Assembly: GCF_016808335.1 (NCBI RefSeq)
Contig: NC_053139.1
Coordinates: 14,681,819 to 14,745,818, forward strand
Source of the DNA: Panicum virgatum
Lineage: Eukaryota > Streptophyta > Magnoliopsida > Poales > Poaceae
Direction: 5' to 3'
DNA length: 64,000 bases
The position numbers were made by a program, and so were the translations under genes. Position 1 is the stretch's first letter. Each line of letters begins with the position of its first letter. Of the stretch, positions 23,101 through 34,619 are shown piece after piece. The notes under the pieces were generated by a model. That model searched no databases and had not been told where the DNA came from. It was given only the letters and a program-made list of their open reading frames with translations.

Positions 23101-26100
23101 CAAATAATCAATATGCTACAACATAATTTGTAAACAAATTTGAACTCATGTAATCCATATTTTCAAATTTCACTAAAAAATAGACATTAGGGTTAGGGGG
23201 CGGCGCCGGCCGGCAGCGCACGGCCGGCAGGGCCAGGGCGGCGCGCGGCGCACGTACAGCGAGAGTGCGCATAGGCGACAGCGGGGCGACCTGGAGGCGC
23301 ACAGGCGACGGCCGGAGGCGGAGGTCGGGGAGGAGGACGAAGACATGGCGGCGCGCGGCATTAGGATGGGGAGGAGGACGATGGCCCACTCGGGGAGGGC
23401 ACGGGGCATGCGGGCGGGGGCCGGCGATGGCGGACGACGGCGCTCACGGGGAGGAGCTCGAACGGGGACGACGGCGCTCGGGGACGACGCCGCGCGGTGG
23501 GACAGCGGAGCTCAGGCGGTGCGTCCTCTTGCGGCGGAGGTAGGCGGCGCTTGAGAACAAGGACGGCGGTGAGCAGGAGGCGGTGGGAGCAGGGGATGGC
23601 GGCGGCAAAGGGCGCAGATCAAGAACTGACAGTGTTGGGGGAAGGCAGAGGAAGAAGGGAGATATATTGGGGGGGTCTTTTGTCCCGGGACAAAAGGTGT
23701 TTTTGGGCGGGTCAGAAAAATTCCCAGCCCGCGGCCCACCTTTAGTCCCGGGTGGATCTACCACCCGGGACAAAAGGGGCCCGTTTTCCCTCATTCCCGC
23801 CAAATCTTATGTTTGTTTTTGTTTCTTTTTACTTCTCTTTTAAAATAGGCTTTCATTTGTTAATTCAGTTAATAAATTTTGATTCCAAAAATTATGGAAC
23901 AAAATTTCTTATCTCTATATAAACTTGATACACGTAACAAAAATAATTAATTTTCATTCAAGTGATTGGGTCAACGAAATATCTAACTTTTTTGAAATCA
24001 TATTTGTTATTTTGACCATGCAAAATTATATTAGGTGAACAAATTTTTTCAAACTGTTGCTTTTCGACAGAAAGTGGATTCTATCACGATATTATCGTTT
24101 AAAAAGTGAATTTTACATAAAATTAAGCAATTTCATGATATTAATGAGTAGTGTGTGAGTTTGAGAGATAGTGTGTGTTAGTGAGATTGTGTGTGTTAGT
24201 GAGAGAGTATAGTGTGTTAATGTGAATATAAATTCATGAAATAAATGAAATTAGTTGAGTAATCCATTATTGAATGAAAATTATAATTGAGTCTGGTAAT
24301 TAAGTGAAAAATATAAAAAATGATATATATAACACATAAAGTATAATTGTACAGTACATATATAATAAAAGTATTCGAATTGCGATTACGTTTTTATACA
24401 ATAATATAAAATGATCTAAGTACGTGAAGGATTAGCGGTAACAGACTTTCTCTTCATAAACGTCCCTTGATTATGATCACGGCGCAAGTATGGAGCATCA
24501 TCATTGGCTAGCAGGATACATGGATTAGCATTTACTTCGAAAGGTGGAATGGCAATAAAATTATTATATTCTTCTGACAAGTCTGTCTTGTCCTCCACTC
24601 GAACGATGTTTCTCTTTCCTGATAGAACTATGTGTCGCTTAGGCTCATCCTTTTGCTTGTTTATCCCCTCTTTGGCTTGCTGGACATGTCCTTAATGTAG
24701 AAAACCTTAGCGACATCCTGGGCTAGGACAAATGGCTCGTCTCTATACCCAAGATTGTTGAGATCAACAATTGTCATCCCATACTCATCTTTTGTTACCC
24801 TTCCTCCAGATAGCTTAACCCATTGGCAACGAAATAGAGGCACCTTGAAATTGGGACCGTAATCCAGCTCCCATATCTCTTCAATGTAGCCGTAATATGT
24901 GTCCTTTTTTCCATTATTGTCCGTGGCATCCATACGAACACTGCTGTTTTGGTTGGTACTCTTTTTATCTTGGGCTATCGTATAAAATGTGTTTCCATTT
25001 ATCTTGTACCCTTGGTATGTTAAGATATTCCAAGATGATCCCCTAGCCAATAAGAACAGTTGTTCACTTATATCCATGTTATGCATTAGATGCTTCCGCA
25101 ACCAGCTGCAGAAAGTGTTCATGTGCTCACGTGTAATCCATGCCTCAGACTTTTCCGAAAAATTGGAGAGCAGAATTTTCTTGTGTTCCTCGATATATGG
25201 GTCAACCAAGGATGATTGTTGAAGAACCGCATAATGCGCTTTCTTGAATGAGAAATCATCTGTGCAGACATAAGATTTCTTTCCTAATGTACCCTTTCCA
25301 GTTAGTCTCCCCTCATATCGCGATTCAGGGACTCCAATCGGTTTAAGGTCATCAATAAAGTCAACACAAAAGTCAATGACCTCCTCAGTTCCATAGGCAC
25401 TGGCGATGCTTCCTTCTGGACGAGCTCGATTACGAACACATTTCTTAAGTACCCTCATGAACCTTTCGAATGGGAACATGTTATCTAGAAATACTGGTCC
25501 GAGGATATCAATCTCTTTCATAAGGTACACTAGAAGATGTGTCATGATGTTGAAGAAAGATGGTGGAAATATCAGCTCAAAGCCAACAAGACATTTCACC
25601 ACATCATTTTGCAGCTTTATCAAATTCTCCGGGTCAATTATCTTCTGAGAAACTGCGTTGAGGAAGGCACATAGCTTCACGATGGTAAACCGGACGTTAT
25701 CAGGCAGAATCCCCCACAACACAAGCGGAAGAAGTTCGGTCATAAGCACATGGCAGTCATGGGACTTGAGATTTGTAAATTTCTTCTCTGCCAAATTTAA
25801 GGTTCCTTTTATATTGGATGAGTATCCAGATGGAACCTTTATACTGCTCAAGCAGTCAAACATGGTTTCTTTCTCTTCCTTGCTAAGAGTATAGCTGGCA
25901 GGACTTAAGTATTGTCGTCCATTATCTCGCTGTTGTGGATGTAAGGCATCTCGTTCTTCCATACGTTGCAATTTTTGACGTGCTTCTACTGTATATTTTG
26001 TCTTTCCGTACACTCCCAAGAATGCTATCAGGTTGATGCAAAAATTCTTCGTGAGGTACATCACATCAATTACATGACGAGCATCTAAGACTTCCCAATA

Positions 26101-29100
26101 TGGTAGCTCCCAAAATATAGATTTTTTCTTCCACATGGGCGCCATTCCGTTTTCGTTCGGAACAGTTTGGCTACCAGATCCCTTTCCAAAAATAACTTCT
26201 AGATCTTTTACCATGTTAAAGACGTCTTTACCACTATGGTGCATCGGTTTTGTTCGGTGGTCCGCTTGGCCTTTGAAATGCTTGCCCTTCTTTCGTACCG
26301 CATGCCTGATGGGAAGAAACTGACGATGACCCATGTATACAACCTTCTTACAGTGAGTCAACCATATATTATCGGTATCATCTAAATAGTGTGTGCATTC
26401 TTTGTATCCCTTGTTCGAATGTCCTGACAAGTTGCTAAGAGCAGGCCAGTCATTGATCGTTACGAACAGCAATGCTCGTAGGTTGAAGTTTTCCTATTTG
26501 TATTCATCCCACATCCGTACACCTTCATCACCCCAGAGCAATAAGAGTTCTTCGACCAATGGTCTTAGGTACACATCAATGTCATTTCCGGGCTGCTTTG
26601 GACCTGGGATAAGCACTGGCATCATGATGAACTTTCGTTTCATGCAGAGCCATGGTGGAAGATTGTACATACAAAGAGTCATAGGCCAAGTGCTATGACC
26701 ACTGCTCATCTCACCAAAAGGATTCATGCCATCCATACTCAAACCGAACCTTATGTTTCTCGCATCCAAATTAAATTCAGGGTACGTTCTATCTATTTTT
26801 CTCCAATGCGACCCATCAGCGGGGTGTCTCAACATCGAGTCTTTCTTGCGTTCCTCTTTGTGCCATCACATCAACTTAGCATTATCTTTATTTCTAAACA
26901 GACGCTTCAAATGTGGTATTATAGGCGAATACCACATGACCTTCACAGGAACTCTCTTCCGGGGAGGCTCCCCCTCGACATCTCTAGGATCATCTTTTCT
27001 AATCTTGTAATGCAATGCACTGCATACGGGATATGCATCCAAATTCTCGTACTCGCCTCAGTAGAGGATGCAGTCGTTGGGCCATGCATGTATCTTTTGC
27101 ACTTCCAATCCTAAAGGGCAAACAAGTTATTTGGCTTCATACGTTGTGGTAGGCAATTCGTTGTCCTTAGGAAGCATTTTTTAACAAGTTTGAGTAATTC
27201 ACCAAATCCCTTGTCGGATACACCATTTGTCGCCTTCCATTGCAGCAACTCGAAGGTGGTGCCAAGTTTCTTCAATCCATTTTGACAATCTGAGTACAAC
27301 AACTTACGGTGGTCCTCTAACAACTTATGGAACTTCAACCTCTCCGTTTCACTCTCATAGTCTGCCTGCACATTGTGCAATGCCTGCCCCAGATCGTCGC
27401 TGGGATCATTTTCTGCTACACCTACTTCGGGCTCTTCCATGGGAATATCGTCATCGAATGCACCGATTCCAGCATTCCCGGGAAAGTGGTCGTCAAAATC
27501 TTTCTTCATTTTCTTCCATGGTAACCCCCTGTTCTCCGTGCTTCGTCCAACAAACATACTTCTCCATGAAACTATTTGCGAAAATGTGGTTGTGTAGGAT
27601 TCTCGAAGATGAGTAATCCTTGTTATTGTTGCAATGAACATACGGGCAGAACATAAAACCATTCTGCTTATTTGCCTCAGCCACAGACAAAAAATAATGC
27701 AGGCCATCAATGAATTCTTTCGAACGTCGGTCAGCATTGTACATCCATTGCCGGTCCATCAGCATTTTAAATAAATCGATTTGAATTCTTTACACGTATC
27801 GAATAAATAAAATATATTAAACCTAAATTAAACTAAATGTAACATAATATGAATAATTAAAAGATCTGCAATATCCATCATACATCTTGATTAATTAAAA
27901 GGAGTACTTAATCCATTACAGAACTTAACAAAGGAGTACTATACATGAAACTTAAAAATTCGGACAACAACACATTGGTTTTCAACCGTCCTTGCATTGG
28001 AACACAGAATGCTCTAACGGATTTCTTGCTGGCGCAGAAGAAGATGGCGGAGCTGAAACATCCGAGTTTGGTGGTGACGAACCGTAACGCCGCAATAAAT
28101 CCTCAAGATCAAACGGAGGTTCCTCGCCCCTTGCCATGCATTCTCTATATTCTTTTTCCAAATAACGGAGCGCTGCCCTATGAAAAACACTAGGTTTTAT
28201 GGACCGACGACCTACTCGAGTTGTGCCCTTCTCTCCAGAAGGACAACGATCACCCCCACCGGCGCCACTCCCTCCAGCTGCTGAAGCCATATTTTACTGA
28301 AAAATACCTTTATTTTCCACAAAATTATAAATTCTTACCATTACAATGCAAATATTATTTACTATTACAATTACAATGATCAGATTAATAACTCTTGCAA
28401 ATAACAATGAAATCATATAAAAAAGACGAAATGTATCATTAATTGAAAGAAATCTCTAATTAATTGAAAGAAATCTCTATAACTTCTAATTACTTTGACA
28501 CCCTTCAGTTCTAGGAGTACACTCTTTTCAATATCCAGAAACCCTCTAGAAGAAAAAAAACCTTTATTTCTGAAAATGTATATGTCAGTAACCTCAACCC
28601 TGCGGTGATGACACTGTCTTTCGGGGGGACACGGTGCGGTACAAGGATGTCACCAATCGGCCAGTCGCAGCACCAACATTTACGATTAATAGGCACAGCA
28701 CTTGGCACAGGCAGCGTGTTCGTTGATACGCTCTCAGTACAACAACGGCCATGCTGACTGTGTCAAATGCTGTCTTCTTATCAATCGGAAGTGCTGGTGA
28801 TGCAATCAGCCGATTCGCGACGTCCTTATAGCGCATCGTGTATCCCCGGAAGGTAGTGCCATCACCGTTGGATGGAGATTAACGACGTATACTTATTTCG
28901 AAATAAAGATTTTTTAGCTTCTAATGGTTTCAATGTGAGCCTGAATAAATACATCACTAGAGTGTCAAAATAATCCATTCATAATACAAAAATTATAATA
29001 TACTCATTTCATTAATTCATTCATGAATACAAAAATTAACTATCCACAATATGGTCATATATACAAGTACATCACATGAAGTGTCTACACTCATTCTAAA

Positions 29101-32100
29101 AATTTCTACTATCCACATACTCATCTAAATCTAAAAGAAAATCACACCTACATATGCAATCTAAATGTCCAAGAAATGAGGTAGCTACACATTCTTTCTA
29201 TTTCTAAAGCATGAAATGAGCTATACAAGCCAAGGAAGAAGAGAAAAACATACCCCAAACCTTTAGCGTCGATGTATGGACGGGGAATCAAAGATCTTCA
29301 CAAATGTGATGACGAAATGAGTAAGAACTCCTCTCTCCCGAGCCAAAAACAGCAAGAACAAGTTAGCTGAATGGCTCGGGCGGGGGGAGAGGGAAGGGGA
29401 TAAAGGGGCCAAGGAGTTTTGTCCCGGTTGGAGACACCAACCGGGACAAAAGGGGGGCCTTTTATCCCGGTTGGTGACTCCAACCGGGACAAAAGTCTGC
29501 TCGGGCATTTTGTCCGAGTTGGAGCCACCAACCGGGATAAAAAGCCACCCTTTTGTCCCAGTTGGAGCCACCAACCGGGATAAAAGGCCACCCTTTTGTC
29601 CCGGTTGGTGCCTCCAACCAGGACAAAAGGCCCCTGTCCCCCCTGGCCCGGCTAGCCGTTGGACCTCGGACAAAAGCCACCTATTGTCCGAGCCCAAAGG
29701 GTGCCGGGACAAATGGCCTGGAACAAATACCTGTTCTGTAGTAGTGGGAGAAGTTTCAGGAGTAAATTATGCAAATTAGTCTAAAAAACGCGGCTGGGGG
29801 GTGGGGGGGTGAACGGACCCCACCGTTTTTCATTAAGAGGAAGCAACTACGGTTTCTCCCGGCCGCGGAAAAACCCCCGAACCCTGACCCATGCCCGAGA
29901 GGGCCAAGCCTTGCGACGAGCACAGAGAGGGGATTTTTTTACCCCACGCATCGGAAATTCGCTCCACATGGGAATCGAACCCCGGCCGCGGGGGTGCCAC
30001 CGGACGCCTTCGACCAACCAAGCTAGCGACTTTAGGCGCAAATTAGTCTAACAACTTATAAATTGTTCAATATAGTTTAAGAACACATCAAATTAGTGGA
30101 TGTACTGTCCAAACGTAGACAGCGATGTATTTGACTACTATGCTGGATAGTGAGGTGTCAAGTGAAGGGTATATAGAGGGTTGGTATTCATCCAAGGGGA
30201 TCGAGGATCATTTGATATATGACTGTATATTTATCTTGGTCTTGTAGGATAAAAAATTTCCAATTCTCTCTACTCCGTGTCACATTGAGCCTGATTGGTT
30301 GACTATCAAACTCTTGGCATGCCAACATTTTGGCTAGGTAAAAGTTGCCAATTTTTTTACCCAGCACTTGGTTTTCTACTAAAAATTATCAATATCTCAC
30401 ATTTACCTTACCAAAATGGTAGCAAGTTTTGGGTAGCAAACCAATCAGACTTATTAATCATTCATTGGGGGCAAAACTTTTCAAACCCTTCTATTTCTAT
30501 CCATATGAATCCTATCAACACCAAATGTAATCACTCCGGTATCCAACAACAAACCTTCCATTATCCTTCTGTAAAATGAGCTGAATTGGACGTTTTCATA
30601 GTTGAGGGGCGAAATTGAACCGAGCATGATAGTTCAGGGACTAATTCTGCTATTTTGGCATTAGAGAACTTGCTTCCTGTCTTTGTAGTTCGTGGCTCCT
30701 GAGCTAAAATGAGCTGGCTCGAGCTTCTCACAAGCCGAGCTGAGCTGATGTTTCTGCTCAAGCCGATCTATCTCATTAACGTAACGAGCTGGACCGAGGA
30801 CCGAGCCGAACCGAGCCAACATCCAGGTCTACATAATCCAACTTAGTTCTTATATATTTTAGCTCAAAATTGAATAAGATAAGAGACTGACCCTTAGATA
30901 ATCTAGGTTAAAATTCGAAGCCTTTACCAACCGAATATGTAAACCAGCCATCATGCTCGAATGAAAACACCAGCTTGGTGTGATTATAACAGAGGGTTAA
31001 CGCTAAAAATAATGGACACTAACTATATTCAGGGGAGTGGCATTGGGTTCTTTGGAACAAGAAGGATCATGGTGTGGAGCAGCTGCCCCGTGATATCTGC
31101 ATTGTAGGTTCTAGAACCCTCTCGACTGTGTCGTCTCATACCATTCTCAATGCAAAATTTCATATTTATATTTCCAAAAATACCACAGAAGCAAGAGTGT
31201 ATTTAGTTGCTAGTTGAAATAGCTCACACAATGCATTGTTTCATATTGTGTTGTTTCCAATGGTACATGCAAGATACAAGTTAATCTTGAAAATAGTGTA
31301 CACATGGTTTCATCCCTATAAAACTAGTTTCCTCTCTCACATAAATAGTGTGCTATATATGTCATCACAATTGCTTGCATGGCAACTCATGTATTGCCCA
31401 TGAAACTGCCATTAGGAATGGCTTAAGAGAGAAGATGGTGTTTTCGGTCTCACTGAGCAGAACCTTGGGTATGTGCAAATTTGCAGTCTTAGAGCAGTCC
31501 AAACCAAAAAAACTATCTAGTAGTGTCACATGCTATATGTTACATCTAAGAAAGTATAGCTCCCAATGTTACAATTTATAATTGTGTCTACAAAATAAAT
31601 TCCTTCAATGACCATTCTTCTTTCGCTACTAATCTCCTTCCTCTCCACTCTTGAATTCTATATTGGTATTTGTGGTATTCATCCCAATCATGAGTTTCAT
31701 ATAGTTTCTTGAACTTTGGTTTTTGCAAGAAACCATTTCTTGCATGATACCCAATTGTTGGTCTTTTCCTCTCTCTCTCTCTCCACTTTAATTGCATTGC
31801 CAAATTACAAAATATCATACATGATAGCATATTAAATGCTATGGGAACTATATCCTTGTCATAGCATTGCATTGGGGCTACCCTTAAACTGCCCACCACT
31901 ATACACCACTACCCTCAAGCATAATGCACGTGTGGCAAAAACATCCATTAACAATAGATCCTAACATGTTAATATGTACACCCTCTGTTACATAAAAAGT
32001 GCAATTCTCGGTTTAAAGGCAAATCTCATAAAGAGTGCAATTCTAGCAATAACTACATGCATTACCGTTTCAAATATATCTTTTAGAAATTAATTATTTA

Positions 32101-34526
32101 CATGTGGTAGTTAATTCTGTGAAACACCTTCTATGTATAAATTAATGGGATTAAGACAATTACTAAGTGTAGTATGGTCATTTGCCAATAACACTAATTT
32201 ATCTAATAAAAATCTAGTATTGCTTTCTTCATAGGACAATTTTGCTACACTATTGGATTGTACGTGCAATAATTTTCCAAGATATTCCACTAAAATTAAG
32301 CAGTTTACAAGTTGTTGGAGCAATCTGCACCACCTGGTAGATTGTCTTATGTGTGTGCTGCAGAGTCCGTTGGGGCTGTATCTGTGTGATGTTATCTCTT
32401 CTTTTGTCTTGGTTCAAGTCCTGTATTCTAGCTTGAAAGTCAGGTTAGAGAACGTTTGTCTTTGTTCCTCCCGTCTTAGTTTCTTTCCTCCCACCTATTG
32501 CTGACTTTCAACGGGCTATGTCTGAAAATATAGCAACGTTTATGTTTTTCCCAAGTTAAATATTTTTATTCTTATTCTTAATTAAATATAGATATTATGG
32601 GATGGAGTGAGTAGTAATTGTGGAGGTGATTTGATATGGGTGATTTTGCGAGACTTGGCAAGGGAAATGATCCTAACCATTAGCTGGCGTGTTTACTGTT
32701 GCAGATGACGGCGTCACACCTGCCCTACACCCGCAACGGCCTCAAGTTCTTCACCAAGCGCGGCGGGTTGACCTCCGTGGACGTCGAGAAGATCTGTAAT
32801 CGCGCGGCGCAAAAGTACGTGGCCCGGAAGATGGGCCTCGGCAGCAGGGGCACGCCGCCGGTGGTAATGCGCGTCGACCTCATGAGCGCCTACTCCCAGC
32901 ACCTCCGTGACATCATCAAGCAGCGCGTCGCGCACCCGACGCACTACGACACCCCGCTGAAGGGCTTCAAGGTCATCGTGAACGCCGGCAACGGCTGCGG
33001 TGGCTTCTTCACGTGGGATGTCTTGGAGAAGCTCGGCGCCGACACAACGGGTAGCCTGCACCTGGAGCCCGACGGCATGTTCCCCAACCACATGCCCAAC
33101 CCGGAGGATGCCACTGCCATGTCGCTCACCCGCGACGCCGTGCTGGCCCACGGTGCGGACCTGGGGGTCGTCTTCGATACCGACGTGGACCGCAGCGGCG
33201 TGGTCGACGACACTGGCGCGGCTATTAACGGCGATAGGCTCATCGCGCTCATGTCGGCCATCGTGCTGGACGAGCACCCGGGCACAATGGTTGTCACCGA
33301 CGCGCGCGCCAGCGATGGGCTCACGCGGTTTATCGCCTCCAGGGGAGGCCACCACTGCCTATACCGCGTGGGCTACCGCAACGTCATCGACAAGGGCGTC
33401 CAGCTCAACAATGACGGCGTAGAGACGCACCTGATGATGGAGACCACCGGCCACGGCGCGCTCAAGGAGAACTACTTCCTCGATGATGGTGGGTGAACTC
33501 CCTTACACGGCCTTGATCGAGCTCTCCTACTGACAGTGTATGACATATCAGAAGATGATGACTTGATCTTATCATTTCGTTCCGTTGCCTCTCTGCTCTT
33601 CTTGCCGCGTGAAGGTGCGTACATGGTGGTGAAAATTGTCATCGAGATGGTCCGGATGAAACTGGCAGAATTGGATGGAGGCGTAGGGAGCCTCATCATG
33701 GATCTCGAGGAGCCTGCCGAGTCAGTTTTGTTGAGGATGAACATACTAGGTGAACCCAAGCATGCAAAGCAAAGGGGTACAATGGCCGTTGAGGCTTTCA
33801 AGAATTACATCCAGGTAAATCTAAAATTTTGTTACCTTGATTTAAGCAGGAGAGAACTGTTTAGCAACTCTTGTTTGTTTATGCGGCCTATTATTTTTAG
33901 ATTCTGATGCGCGTACATAAATATTTTGCACGAATCTAACTAATCTGGCAGTTGTACAATCTTACTGAACTCATTCCGTTGTTCGTTCTGGAGCATATTA
34001 GGAGGACAAACTTTCCGGTTGGGTGCTCGATGATTGCGGGGATTGCTCAGTTGGCGAGGGATGCCTCGTGGACACAAATGATCATCCTATCGATGTTGAT
34101 GCATACATGTACAGGTATATATGTTTTCCTTTTTACCAAAGCTTCTTTTCACAATATTATTCATGATAGTAGGCCTATTCTATTTCAAAATGACATCACC
34201 TCAGAGAACAGGCGATTAGTACCAGTTGGAAAAAGGTTTTAGTAGTCCTAGTTTTCCAACTGATATACTCCATCCGTCCCAAATTATTTGTCGTTTTGGC
34301 TTTTCTAGATACATCACTTTTGTTAAGCATCTAGACATGGTACGCACCTGGTATTATTAAAGATAGAGTCTTTTAGTCTCGGCTACGTAGTACTCTCTCG
34401 GTTCCAAATTATTAGTCATTTTGGCTTTTCTAGATACATCGATTTTACTATACATACATACATACATACATACATACATACATACATACATACATACATA
34501 CATACATACATACATACATACATACA

Positions 34527-34619
<93 letters not shown>

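Larger units (their letters stand above)
17818..29746 (-). mobile_element. Complete CACTA (En/Spm) DNA transposon in PGM intron 1
   Basis: Terminal inverted repeats CACTACTACAGAA lie at 17818 and, inverted, at 29746. A 3-bp duplication GGA flanks them. Subterminal arrays of TTTTGTCCCGGTTGG in both orientations lie at 17860-18030 and 29400-29720. Both gene sets read on the minus strand: a TNP2-type transposase (27765-24416) and a second gene with Transposase_24 and Ulp1-like domains (22409-18606). Both are broken, so the element could move only in trans. Confidence 0.95.

Noticed and set aside
28594..28836. Possible gene (80 aa) upstream of the CACTA transposase
   Set aside because: No domain, no splice-supported extension, and overlapping frames of equal quality.
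29262..29779. Several frames with GTKG..PGW repeats
   Set aside because: They come from CACTA subterminal repeats in all frames and are not genes.
32714..33355. 213-aa frame on the minus strand over PGM exon 2
   Set aside because: It is antisense to a verified exon with strong GC3 bias and has no independent domain.
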